Source: Clostridia bacterium (GTDB lineage Bacteria > Bacillota > Clostridia > Christensenellales > Aristaeellaceae). From it: a stretch of 38,876 nucleotides of DNA. The translations under genes were made by a program, and so were the position numbers. Below the pieces are notes generated by a model. That model saw nothing but the letters and a program-made list of their open reading frames with translations, ran no database searches and was not told the origin of the DNA. The DNA is taken from positions 1 through 38,876 of the forward strand of contig JAFYOR010000086.1 of NCBI GenBank assembly GCA_017547805.1, written 5' to 3'. Numbering within the stretch: position 1 is the first letter of the stretch; every line of letters starts with the position of its first letter. Of this stretch, positions 22,291-30,144 are shown one piece after another.

Positions 22291-22575
22291 AAAAACGCCT
22301 CACGTCTCCATTTACTGGAAACGTGAGGCGGAAAGTTCTTCCGTGGTGCCACTCACTTTGGCCGGAAAACCCAGCCCGCTTAACCCCGTACCAACATACG
22401 GTGCAGCTGGATAACGGGTCTGCGTCCCGTCCCTGTCTAATAAGGCGGACGCCCGTTGACAGGGCCCTCAGAAAGCCCATTTCAAAAACCCATCTGTACC
22501 GCATTCCCAGCAACGGCGGCTCTCTTTGACAGCGTGCGATTTTCTACTTCTCTTTCCTCAAGCGGTTTGGTATTT
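22291..22575 (-). promoter_or_regulatory. T-box riboswitch (tryptophan-type) in front of trpXYZ
   Basis: Minus-strand leader of about 285 bases. Stem I shows the AG-bulge AGAGAG (22525-22520) and a GCTGGGAA distal loop. A UGG specifier candidate lies at 22479-22477 within GAAATGGGC. The T-box sequence AGTGGCACCACGG (22353-22341) presents UGGC, complementary to the GCCA end expected of tRNA-Trp. A terminator with a 14-bp stem of one mismatch (22296-22309 with 22317-22330) and TTTTTC tail follows. Uncharged tRNA-Trp should stabilise the antiterminator and switch on the transporter. Confidence 0.88.
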
Positions 22576-22581
22576 GATCGA

Positions 22582-22610
22582 ATTATACAGCGGTCATGGT
22601 ATTTTGTCAA
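22582..22610 (-). promoter_or_regulatory. Consensus promoter of the T-box-trpXYZ operon
   Basis: Perfect TTGACA (22610-22605), 17-bp spacer and perfect TATAAT (22587-22582). Confidence 0.92.
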
Positions 22611-22734
22611 CGGATGAATTGGGGAGGGTGCGCAAAAAAAGCGTGAATAATTGTATGGTATGCATGGGCGTCGGTGAAAAATCTGCTTGCATGAAGCGCA
22701 AAGGGGAATCTGCGGGTGACGGTTTGTCTCGCGC

Positions 22735-22763
22735 TTGATGTGCGCGCCGCCGTGTGCTATAAT
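22735..22763 (+). promoter_or_regulatory. Promoter of the DegT-type aminotransferase
   Basis: TTGATG (22735-22740), 17-bp spacer, perfect TATAAT (22758-22763) with a TGC extension; start codon 66 bp downstream. Confidence 0.75.
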
Positions 22764-22828
22764 GAAAAAACAGCATTGGCTGCCAACCTTACGAGAGTAT
22801 CAGCCCGGAGCGGGGCGGGAGGAAACAT

Positions 22829-24007
22829 ATGAGTGAATTTAAGGTCAGGGATAACTGGATGGCGTTCTGCCTGCCGGATATTTCCGAAGCGGAAATCGAG
22901 TCCGTCAGCGCGGCGGTGCGCTCGGGCTGGTGGGCAAAGGGACCGCGTACGATTGAATTTGAAAAGCAGTTTGCCGAGTATGTTGGCGCGAAATACTGCA
23001 TCGGTCTCAATTCCTGCACGGCGGCGCTGCATCTGGCGCTGGCCGCCAAGGGCATCGGCCCGGGGGATGAGGTCATCACCACGCCGCTGACCTTTGCCGC
23101 CTCCGCCAATACGATCCTGCACGTGGGCGCGACGCCGGTTTTTGCCGATATCGATATGGAAACCGGTCTGATTGACCCCGTAGAGATCGAAAAGAAGATT
23201 ACGAAAAAGACGAAGGCGATCGTCCCTGTGCATTATTCCGGCCTTGCGGCGGATCTTGGAAAGATCAGCGAGCTGTGCGATGCGCATAACCTCTTCCTTT
23301 CCGAGGATGCGGCGCATGCGGTGGAGACGCGCTACAACGGCGAACTCATCGGTCATCATCCGCGCGGCGCGGTGTCCTATTCCTTCTATGCGACGAAGAA
23401 CCTTGCCTGCGGCGAGGGCGGCGCGCTCATCACCGACGATGAGGAGCTTGCCAAGAAGGCGCGCGTCCTCTCCTGCCACGGCATGAGCGCCGGCGCGTGG
23501 AACCGCTACGGCAAGGAAGGCTCCTGGCGCTACGACATCGAAGAGCCGGGCTATAAGTACAATATGTTTGATATTCAGGCGTCGCTGGCGCAGGTGCAGC
23601 TCGCCCGCATGGACGATATGCAGCGCCGCCGCTTTGAATGCGTGAAGGTGTATGAGGATGCGTTTAAGGATGTGCCGCAGCTCATCCTGCAGAAGACGCC
23701 GGAATACTGCTTCCACAGCCGGCATCTGTATATCCTGCGCCTTGACACAAAGCGCCTGACGATCTCCCGCGATCAGTTCATCGAGGAGCTCAAGGCGCGC
23801 AACGTCGGCGTGAGCGTTCACTTCATCGCGCTGCACACGATGAGCGCATACACCAGCCGCTTTGGCTACAAGCCGGAGGATTTCCCCAACGCCTACAACT
23901 ATTCCGAGAGCGAGATTTCGCTCCCGCTGTATTCAACCCTCGGCGTGGACAACGCGAAATACGTTGCGGACGCGGTGCTGGACATCGTCAGAAAGTATCG
24001 CAGATAA
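22829..24007 (+). CDS. DegT/DnrJ/EryC1/StrS family sugar aminotransferase
   Basis: 392 residues, the usual size. These PLP enzymes transfer an amino group (usually from glutamate) to a keto-sugar nucleotide for surface glycans. Seen: GPRTIEFEKQFAEYVGAKYCIGLNSCTAALHLAL at the N-terminus, PLTFAASANTILHVGATPVFADID, the EDAAHAV stretch with the PLP-contacting Asp, and the Schiff-base lysine in FYATKNLACGEGG. GAGGAAA precedes the ATG. It is a single-gene unit with its own promoter and terminator; no other amino-sugar genes are in the window, so the exact sugar is unknown. Confidence 0.92.
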   Translation: MSEFKVRDNWMAFCLPDISEAEIESVSAAVRSGWWAKGPRTIEFEKQFAEYVGAKYCIGLNSCTAALHLALAAKGIGPGDEVITTPLTFAASANTILHVGATPVFADIDMETGLIDPVEIEKKITKKTKAIVPVHYSGLAADLGKISELCDAHNLFLSEDAAHAVETRYNGELIGHHPRGAVSYSFYATKNLACGEGGALITDDEELAKKARVLSCHGMSAGAWNRYGKEGSWRYDIEEPGYKYNMFDIQASLAQVQLARMDDMQRRRFECVKVYEDAFKDVPQLILQKTPEYCFHSRHLYILRLDTKRLTISRDQFIEELKARNVGVSVHFIALHTMSAYTSRFGYKPEDFPNAYNYSESEISLPLYSTLGVDNAKYVADAVLDIVRKYRR

Positions 24008-24015
24008 ACACGATT

Positions 24016-24059
24016 CATCCGTCCTTTCCTGTGTGGGAGGGGCGGATGTTCTTTTTTTC
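24016..24059 (+). terminator. Terminator after the aminotransferase gene
   Basis: Stem of up to 14 pairs including G-U (24016-24029 with 24035-24048), loop TGTGT, followed by TTCTTTTTTTCG. Confidence 0.88.
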
Positions 24060-24080
24060 GCGTGAGGCGTCCGGATGCTC

Positions 24081-24108
24081 TTTACAACCCATCATTTTGT
24101 GGTATAAT
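24081..24108 (+). promoter_or_regulatory. Promoter of the NrdD-like small gene
   Basis: TTTACA (24081-24086), 16-bp spacer, perfect TATAAT (24103-24108). Confidence 0.75.
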
Positions 24109-24143
24109 ATCACCGACAGACACAAGATATGGAGGTTATGCTC

Positions 24144-24416
24144 ATGTGTGAAGTCCATCTGACCGGCGGCACCTGCCCGCAGGAGGAGATCAATGCCTAT
24201 ATCGCGCGCGGCGAAGAGCTTTATGGCCGTACGCCCGATGCAATCGATATTCATCTGGACGGGGACTATGTGGAGCTGGCCTACCGTTTCCATAATCGTC
24301 CGTTCCACCGCATCCGCCGCATCACCGGCTATCTGGTCGGCACGTTTGACCGCTGGGGCAATGCCAAGCGGGCGGAGGAGCGCGACCGCGTCAAGCACAG
24401 CATCGGCGCGAACTGA
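24144..24416 (+). CDS. Small protein resembling the C-terminus of anaerobic ribonucleotide reductase
   Basis: 90 residues from the ATG that has GGAGG eight bases upstream (MCEVHLTGGTCPQEEINAY); an ATG 15 bases earlier is less well placed. The stretch R59-ITGYLVGTFDRWGNAKRAE...DRVKH resembles the end of NrdD, where a RVTGYxxxxxxWNEGKxxExxDR pattern follows the zinc site. Here the CxxC pairs and the glycyl-radical motif are absent. Stand-alone proteins of this size are, as I recall, common in gut Clostridia and often named after NrdD; enzyme activity is not expected. It has its own promoter and terminator. Confidence 0.75.
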   Translation: MCEVHLTGGTCPQEEINAYIARGEELYGRTPDAIDIHLDGDYVELAYRFHNRPFHRIRRITGYLVGTFDRWGNAKRAEERDRVKHSIGAN

Positions 24417-24436
24417 TCAATTGATATCTGAGCAAA

Positions 24437-24470
24437 AAAACTCCCTGTCCGGCCGGACAGGGAGTTTTTA
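24437..24470. terminator. Bidirectional terminator
   Basis: Perfect palindromic arms (24437-24450 with 24455-24468) around GGCC, A-tract on the left and T-tract on the right. It serves the NrdD-like gene and the convergent TetR gene. Confidence 0.93.
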
Positions 24471-24495
24471 TATGCGGATTTTGAATGTCAGTGCA

Positions 24496-25041
24496 TCAGC
24501 GGGCGGAGGCAACCGCGACGGTGTAAGCCTTTTCAACGATGTCGCGCGTGCTGTTCGTATCAAAAAGACCGACGATGGCAACGGCGGCAAGACCTGTGCA
24601 GTAGACGGTCATCCGCTTGAAGAGGTCCTGCGTGGCTTCCTCGCTGAGGCCTTCCTTTTCGCGGACCTGATCCTTCATCGGCGTGCAAAGCGGGACAAGC
24701 GCAAGCAGACGCTGCTTATCATCGCACACGCTCTCGTACAGATGGCGATACACATGCGGATGCTTGCAGGCGAAGAGAACAAACGCGGTGCACAGCTCGA
24801 CAAGCGCATGCTCGCCGTTAGCGGCTTCCAGCACTTCCTTGGCAAACAGCTCCTGCGCCTTCAGGTCAAGCGTTGCACGCAGTTCCTGCATACCGGTATA
24901 ATAGCTGAAAATCGGCTGTGTAGAACAGTTGAGCGCCTTGGCAACGGAGCGTGCATTGACCGCGTCCATACCTTCCTGGCAGAACATATCAAAAGCTTTT
25001 TCCAGAATCATTTCGCGGGTAATTCTCTGTTTCGGCGGCAT
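24496..25041 (-). CDS. TetR family transcriptional regulator
   Basis: 181 residues starting MPPKQRITREMILEKAFDMFCQEG; GGGAAG eight bases upstream favours this ATG over one five codons earlier. Residues 7-50 form the TetR HTH (ITREMILEKAFDMF, then VNARSVAKALNCSTQPIFSYYTGMQEL). The C-terminal ligand domain (TetR_C_33-like, with FACKHPHVYRHLYES) is of a type common in Firmicutes. The target is unknown; no divergent exporter lies beside it, though the MATE gene is in the window about 20 kb away. It has its own promoter. Confidence 0.88.
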   Translation of the reverse strand: MPPKQRITREMILEKAFDMFCQEGMDAVNARSVAKALNCSTQPIFSYYTGMQELRATLDLKAQELFAKEVLEAANGEHALVELCTAFVLFACKHPHVYRHLYESVCDDKQRLLALVPLCTPMKDQVREKEGLSEEATQDLFKRMTVYCTGLAAVAIVGLFDTNSTRDIVEKAYTVAVASAR

Positions 25042-25077
25042 AGCAACACTTCCCATTAATACAAATTTAACATGATT

Positions 25078-25106
25078 ATCCTAGCATATCCGCCATTTTC
25101 CGTCAA
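25078..25106 (-). promoter_or_regulatory. Promoter of the TetR gene
   Basis: Minus strand TTGACG (25106-25101), 17-bp spacer, TAGGAT (25083-25078). Confidence 0.7.
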
Positions 25107-25299
25107 TCGCCGTTTGCCACGGTTTTGCCACAACAGCGGGAAGCTGCGATGCGGTGTACACAATTAAGTGTGTTCATTTTCCCTGTTGTGAACAGGTTTT
25201 CTTAAAATCTGTGTAAAATGGAAATTGTGCAATGAAGACAAAAGCGGTGGAAAAATTTCTACAATGATATTATCGGGGAGAAGGTGGAGGAGAGCGAGG
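25107..25299. other. Intergenic stretch without a gene
   Basis: About 190 bases of AT-richer DNA between divergent promoters. It holds a CTGTTGTGAACAG palindrome near 25179 that could be an operator. No reading frame with a ribosome binding site is seen. Confidence 0.35.
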
Positions 25300-25328
25300 T
25301 TGCGTTCCTTCCGCGCACATGCTACAAT
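25300..25328 (+). promoter_or_regulatory. Promoter of the secreted peptidase-like gene
   Basis: TTGCGT (25300-25305), 17-bp spacer, TACAAT (25323-25328) with a TGC extension; start codon 63 bp downstream. Confidence 0.6.
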
Positions 25329-25391
25329 AGAAGGCGTACCGGCGCAGCGCCGGATGCGAACATATGCCCGACGATCAAGGTGGTAAAGAAG

Positions 25392-26168
25392 ATGAAACTG
25401 ATTTATTTGCTGGCTGTGCTTGTGCTGCTCGCGCCCGTTGCGCTGGGCGAGTCGCTTTCTCTGGAGGAGATGCTCGGCGCGCAGGATGTCTATTCCTTCA
25501 GCGTGCCCGCGCCGCAGATGGACACGCAGGAAAACAGCGCCCGCGAAGCGTTTATCGATCGTTACCTTGCGCTGGCACAGTCGCTCTTTGAGAAGGCGAA
25601 CGGCAGAGCGCAGCGCGCGCAGTATTCCGGCGACATCTATGTCTGCAAGAATTTCTCTGTCCATATTTTCAGGGAAACCTGCGGGGATTTTGCGATAGCG
25701 GAGTATCCGGACGTGCCGCTGATCATTCCCAACAACGAAAAAAAGGAAGACTGCGCGCCCTATGTCTACGGCGTTAAGTGGCAGGAGGTTTCCGCGCAGG
25801 AGGGCAATCCCTTTGTGGAGGCGGCGTCCTTCCGCTACAACAGCGATCTGTCCAAGGCGGAAAACGAACGCCTCGCCCGGGAATTCCTCATGCAGGTCAA
25901 ACGCGGCGATTATTTCCAGATGGCCGCCAACTACTATTACGGCGTCGGCGCGCACAGCATGGTCTTCACCGCGGACTACGATCCCGCGACGGACAGCGTT
26001 ATGTGGACCGATTCCAACATGAAGGGCAAGAGCGTGAACGGCGTGCGCTACGCCTATGTTCAATACGATGCGCAGAAGGACATCGACTGGTTTGTCGAAG
26101 CCTTCTGCAGGAAGAAATACGGCGCGACGATCTATCGCCTGAGAGAGGACATCATCTTCAGAGAATGA
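25392..26168 (+). CDS. Secreted protein resembling a papain-fold cysteine peptidase/amidase
   Basis: 258 residues with a signal peptide (MKLIYLLAVLVLLAPVALG); AAGGTGG lies eight bases before the ATG, and the promoter -10 lies inside the frame's upstream extension, ruling out earlier starts. The body resembles NlpC/CHAP-type folds: a Cys-led helix (YVCKNFSVHIFRE, C85), a KRGDYFQMA turn (170-178), GAHSMVF (H188), and MWTDSNMKG (D207, N209). C85-H188-N209 would be the catalytic set. This is inference from spacing and motif shape; no named family was recognised. Role outside the cell, perhaps on wall peptides. Confidence 0.7.
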   Translation: MKLIYLLAVLVLLAPVALGESLSLEEMLGAQDVYSFSVPAPQMDTQENSAREAFIDRYLALAQSLFEKANGRAQRAQYSGDIYVCKNFSVHIFRETCGDFAIAEYPDVPLIIPNNEKKEDCAPYVYGVKWQEVSAQEGNPFVEAASFRYNSDLSKAENERLAREFLMQVKRGDYFQMAANYYYGVGAHSMVFTADYDPATDSVMWTDSNMKGKSVNGVRYAYVQYDAQKDIDWFVEAFCRKKYGATIYRLREDIIFRE

Positions 26169-26293
26169 AATGCGCATACAGGAGCGATTTGCTCAGCGCT
26201 TATGTACGCAGCAGATTCTGCGCACATGCTGATTGAACAAGAAACAGGCCGCGGGCAATGCGGCGGCTTTACCGGCAGAAAGGAAGCGTGACC

Positions 26294-28363
26294 ATGGAAA
26301 CCCTTTTTATGAACCGAGAACTCTCCTGGCTCAAGTTCAACGAGCGCGTGCTGGAGGAGGCGGAGAGCGAGAAAACGCCGTTTTGCGAACGGCTGAGCTT
26401 CGCGTCGATCTATCAAAGCAACCTTGACGAGTTTTTCATGGTCCGCGTCGGCTCGCTTATCGACCAGCATGCCGTGTCGCCCAAGGCGCGCGACGGGAAG
26501 ACGCAGATGACCGCCGCGGAGCAGCTGCGCGCTATCCTGCCGGGGGTACGCCGGCTCAATACCCGCAAGGACGCCGTATACAGAAAGCTGATGGAGCAGC
26601 TGGAGATCAACGGCGTTCGTCTGGTGGATTTCCGCAAGATCGGCCGGCAGGAAGGCGAAAAGCTGGAGCGCTATTTTGACGCGCAGATCAAGCCGCTGAT
26701 TTCCCCCGTGATCGTCGGCGGCCGTCAGCCCTTCCCGTTCCTGAATAATAAGGATATTTATGCCGTCGTGGTGCTGGAAAGCAGCCGCGGCAAGAAACGT
26801 CTGGGCATCATTCCCTGCAGCGCGGGCGTATTTCCGCGCCTGATCGAGGTGTCTGCGTCCGAAAAGACGTTCATGCTGGCAGAAGAACTGATTCTGCATT
26901 TCCTGCCCAAGGTGTTCCCCGGCTATATTGTTAGGGCCAAGTCTCTGCTGCGCGTGACGCGCAATGCGGATATTGACGCGGACGCGCTGTACGACGATGA
27001 GCGGGACTACCGCGAGTTTATGGTGCAGGTGATCAAAAAGCGCAAGCGTCTTTCGCCTGTCCGGCTGGAGCTCTCGCGTGAGCTGGACAGCGACATCGTG
27101 CAGACGCTGTGCAAAACCATGGACGTCGGCAGAGAATACGTCTTTAAGAACAACACGCCGCTGGATCTTTCCTTCCTCTTCCAGATTCAGGATATCCTGC
27201 GCCAGAGAAGCGAACTGTTCTATCCGCGCCGCGTGCCGCAGCGCAGCGCCATGTTTGAGCCGGGCAAGCCGATTCTGCCCCAGATTGCCGAAGGGGATAA
27301 GCTGCTTTCCTATCCGTATGAAAGCATTAAGCCGTTCCTTGATATGCTCAGCGAGGCGGCCAACGACAAGGACGTTGTGTCCATCAAGATGACGCTCTAC
27401 CGCGTCGCCCGTCACAGCAAGGTGATCGAGGCGCTCATTGAGGCGGCTGAAAATGGCAAGGAGGTCCTCGTGCTGGTGGAGCTCAAGGCCCGCTTTGACG
27501 AGGAGAACAACATCGAATGGTCGCGCCAGCTGGAGGCTGCGGGCTGCCAGGTGATCTACGGGCTGGAGGGCTACAAGGTTCACAGCAAGCTCTGCCTGAT
27601 TACCCGCCGGGAAAACGGCGAAAACCGCTACTATACCCAGATCGGCACGGGCAATTACAACGAGAAAACGGCGAGACTGTATACCGATCTTGCGCTGATG
27701 ACCGCCAATGCGGACATCGGCAGGGAGGCGGCGGAGGTCTTTGCCGCGCTTTCCAAGGGCGAAACCATTCAGCAGACGGAGCATCTGCTGGTCGCGCCCA
27801 ACTGCCTGCAAAGCAGGATCATCGCCATGATCGACGAGGAAATCGAACGTGCGCGCCGCGGGGATGACGCCTATATCGGCGTGAAGCTCAACTCCATGAG
27901 CGACAAGGCGATTATCCGCAAGCTGATTGAAGCCAGCTGCGCGGGCGTCAAGATCGATCTGGTGATCCGCGGCATCTGCTGTCTGGTTGCGGGCGTGCCG
28001 GGCGCGACGGAGAATATCCGCGTGACGAGCATTGTCGGCCGCTTCCTTGAACACGCGCGCATCTACATCTTTGGCACGCGCACAAGGGCGAAGGTCTACA
28101 TCGCCTCTGCCGATTTCATGACCCGCAATACGCTGCGGCGTGTGGAGGTCGCCGCGCCTGTCTATGATGAGGCGCTGCGCCTGCGGCTGTTTGATATGCT
28201 CATGCTGCAGACCCGCGATAACGTGCAGGCGAGAAGGATGATGGGCGACGGCACATATGTCCGCGTGATGGCGCCGGAGGGGGAGGCGGAACTGAGCACA
28301 CAGGAACATTTCTTTCAGCAGGCGTATGACGCCGCAGCTGCCCGCAAGGATGTTCAGGGCTGA
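26294..28363 (+). CDS. ppk1: Polyphosphate kinase 1
   Basis: 689 residues, the usual size. Ppk1 makes inorganic polyphosphate from ATP by way of a phosphohistidine. The start METLFMNRELSWLKFNERVLEEAE is the family N-terminus, with AAGGAAG seven bases upstream. The active histidine is H430 in YKVHSKLCLITR and the second one H587 in EHARIYIFG; the PLD-like YIASADFMTRN follows. The domain set N, H, C1 and C2 appears complete. The stop is 9 bases before the GH4 gene, so both are cotranscribed. Confidence 0.96.
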   Translation: METLFMNRELSWLKFNERVLEEAESEKTPFCERLSFASIYQSNLDEFFMVRVGSLIDQHAVSPKARDGKTQMTAAEQLRAILPGVRRLNTRKDAVYRKLMEQLEINGVRLVDFRKIGRQEGEKLERYFDAQIKPLISPVIVGGRQPFPFLNNKDIYAVVVLESSRGKKRLGIIPCSAGVFPRLIEVSASEKTFMLAEELILHFLPKVFPGYIVRAKSLLRVTRNADIDADALYDDERDYREFMVQVIKKRKRLSPVRLELSRELDSDIVQTLCKTMDVGREYVFKNNTPLDLSFLFQIQDILRQRSELFYPRRVPQRSAMFEPGKPILPQIAEGDKLLSYPYESIKPFLDMLSEAANDKDVVSIKMTLYRVARHSKVIEALIEAAENGKEVLVLVELKARFDEENNIEWSRQLEAAGCQVIYGLEGYKVHSKLCLITRRENGENRYYTQIGTGNYNEKTARLYTDLALMTANADIGREAAEVFAALSKGETIQQTEHLLVAPNCLQSRIIAMIDEEIERARRGDDAYIGVKLNSMSDKAIIRKLIEASCAGVKIDLVIRGICCLVAGVPGATENIRVTSIVGRFLEHARIYIFGTRTRAKVYIASADFMTRNTLRRVEVAAPVYDEALRLRLFDMLMLQTRDNVQARRMMGDGTYVRVMAPEGEAELSTQEHFFQQAYDAAAARKDVQG

Positions 28364-28372
28364 GGAGGACAT

Positions 28373-29776
28373 ATGAAGGTCGAAAATGGAAAGGCCACGG
28401 GGATCCGCATTGCCTATATCGGCGGCGGCTCGCGCGCATGGGCATGGACGTTCATGCGGGATCTGGCAATGGAGCCGACCCTGAGCGGCGAAATTGCGCT
28501 CTATGACATCGATCATCAGGCGGCGGAAAACAACCGTATCATCGGCACACGCCTGAGCCTGATGCCGGACGCGCAGGGAAAATGGGATTACCGCGTCGCA
28601 CAGAGCCTTGGCGATGCGCTCACCGGCGCGGATTTCGTCGTCATCTCCATCCTGCCGGGCACATTTGATGAAATGGAGCACGATGTGCACATGCCCGAGC
28701 GTCTGGGCATCTGGCAGTCCGTCGGCGATACGGCGGGTCCCGGCGGCATTATCCGTGCGCTGCGAACGATTCCGATGTTCAGGGAAATCGCCGAGGCGAT
28801 CCGTGATTTTGCGCCGGAGGCGATCGTCATCAACTATACCAACCCGATGACGCTCTGCGTGCAGACGCTCTATGATGTCTTCCCGCAGATCCGAGCCTTC
28901 GGCTGCTGCCACGAGGTGTTTTCCACGCAGGAGCTTCTGGCGAAAGCGGCGCAGGAAATGCTCGGCATGGAGAAGGTCTGTCGGGACGAGGTGCACGTCA
29001 ACGTGCTGGGCATCAATCATTTTACGTGGTTCGACGCGGCGTCCTGCCGGGGCGTCGATCTGATGCCGGTGTACCGCGCCTTCGTCGACAAGCATTACGA
29101 TGAAGGGTTTGACGATCCCGCAAAGCCGTGGGACGCATCGCCCTTCAACTGCGCCCACAGGGTCAAATTTGATCTGTTCAGGCGCTACGGCCTGATCGCG
29201 GCTGCCGGCGACCGCCATCTGGCGGAGTTCATGCCGGGTGATGAGTACCTCAAAGATCCGGAAACCGTCAGGGCGTGGAAATTCGGCCTGACAAGCGTCG
29301 CGCACCGCAAGAAGGATCTTGAAAACCGGCTTGCAAGGAGCGCAAGGCTGGTTTCCGGTGAGGAAAGCCTGCCGCTTGAACCCACCGGCGAGGAGGGCAT
29401 CCGACTGATGCGCGCGCTGTGCGGCCTTGACCGCGTGGTGAGCAATGTGAACCTGCCCAACCGCGGCCAGATTGAGGGACTTCCGATGGGCGCGGTGGTG
29501 GAGACGAATGCGGTCTTTTCCAAGGGAAGCATTGCGCCGGTCTTTGCCGGAAAGCTGCCCGTGGAGCTTGAAGGCCTTGTTGCCGATAACCTGCACAGCT
29601 GCTTCTTTGTGATGTGTGCGGCGCGGGACGGCTGCCTTGAGGACGTTGTCCGTGCGTTCAAGTGGTCGCCCAATGTTTCCGCAAGGAACATTTCCGAGGC
29701 GGAGCTGCGCAGGCTGGTCAGCGATATGGTTGAGGCGACGCGTGCGTATCTGCCGGAGGGCTGGTATTACCGTTAA
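28373..29776 (+). CDS. Family 4 glycoside hydrolase (alpha-galactosidase/6-phospho-glucosidase type)
   Basis: 467 residues. GH4 enzymes use NAD+ and Mn2+ to cleave glycosidic bonds by oxidation and elimination. Seen: Rossmann motif AYIGGGSRAW (GGGS 17-20), YDID at the NAD-ribose site, NYTNPM, the metal pair C179-H180 (GCCHEV) and H216 (GINHFTW). The motif CHEV/GINH with YTNP resembles the MelA/AglA side of the family; whether the substrate is phosphorylated cannot be decided. AGGAGG precedes the ATG. The gene overlaps no other but follows ppk1 by 9 bases. Confidence 0.92.
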   Translation: MKVENGKATGIRIAYIGGGSRAWAWTFMRDLAMEPTLSGEIALYDIDHQAAENNRIIGTRLSLMPDAQGKWDYRVAQSLGDALTGADFVVISILPGTFDEMEHDVHMPERLGIWQSVGDTAGPGGIIRALRTIPMFREIAEAIRDFAPEAIVINYTNPMTLCVQTLYDVFPQIRAFGCCHEVFSTQELLAKAAQEMLGMEKVCRDEVHVNVLGINHFTWFDAASCRGVDLMPVYRAFVDKHYDEGFDDPAKPWDASPFNCAHRVKFDLFRRYGLIAAAGDRHLAEFMPGDEYLKDPETVRAWKFGLTSVAHRKKDLENRLARSARLVSGEESLPLEPTGEEGIRLMRALCGLDRVVSNVNLPNRGQIEGLPMGAVVETNAVFSKGSIAPVFAGKLPVELEGLVADNLHSCFFVMCAARDGCLEDVVRAFKWSPNVSARNISEAELRRLVSDMVEATRAYLPEGWYYR

Positions 29777-29814
29777 TCCTTACGCTCAAAGCCTCATTTA
29801 GCTGCGCGAAGCGG

Positions 29815-29998
29815 AGATGGGGTTCGGGGATGAAATCCCCGGGCGGGTTTGGGCGGCAGCCCAACGTATCCTGATAAAAACAAGCTCCCTCAGGGATTTC
29901 CCTGAGGGAGCATATTTGTTTTATGAAGTAGTATAGGAAACGTTAGGGACTGCCGTTCCTAAAACCCTGCTTGGGGATTTCATCCCCCAACCCCGACA
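29815..29998. repeat. MITE-like element: inverted repeats around a terminator
   Basis: The left arm (about 29819-29871) holds GGGGATGAAATCCCC and GGCGGCAGCCCAACGT. The reverse complement of the right arm (about 29940-29997) holds GGGGATGAAATCCCC and ACGGCAGTCCCTAACGT. Between them is a perfect 12-bp terminator stem. There is no ORF, so it would be nonautonomous if mobile. Confidence 0.55.
29884..29922. terminator. Bidirectional terminator for the GH4 and trpS genes
   Basis: Perfect arms GCTCCCTCAGGG (29884-29895) and CCCTGAGGGAGC (29900-29911), ATTT loop, T-rich on the right and TTGTTTTT on the minus-strand side. Confidence 0.9.
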
Positions 29999-30144
29999 AG
30001 GGATTTCTTTCTCCTCGCTCGACGCTTGTCGGTCAGGACGGCTCTGACAGCCCACCGGGCTGTCATTCACTCCCATCCCCGTTCGGATTTATCCGAATCC
30101 TTGACCCTTCTTCGCTTCGCGTGGTTTTAAGAGGGATTTTAGAA
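29999..30144. other. Noncoding repeat-rich stretch downstream of trpS
   Basis: Holds several hairpins: GACAAG/CTTGTC (29993-30031), TGACAGCCC-ACC-GGGCTGTCA (about 30046-30066) and TTCGGATTTATCCGAA (about 30083-30098). It looks like the tail of a dispersed repeat unit. No gene is seen. Confidence 0.45.

Noticed and set aside
26132-29596. A 1154-codon open frame on the minus strand opposite ppk1 and the GH4 gene
   Set aside because: It is antisense to two clearly recognised genes, has a His/Arg/Ala-rich composition typical of GC-rich shadow frames, and shows no motif.
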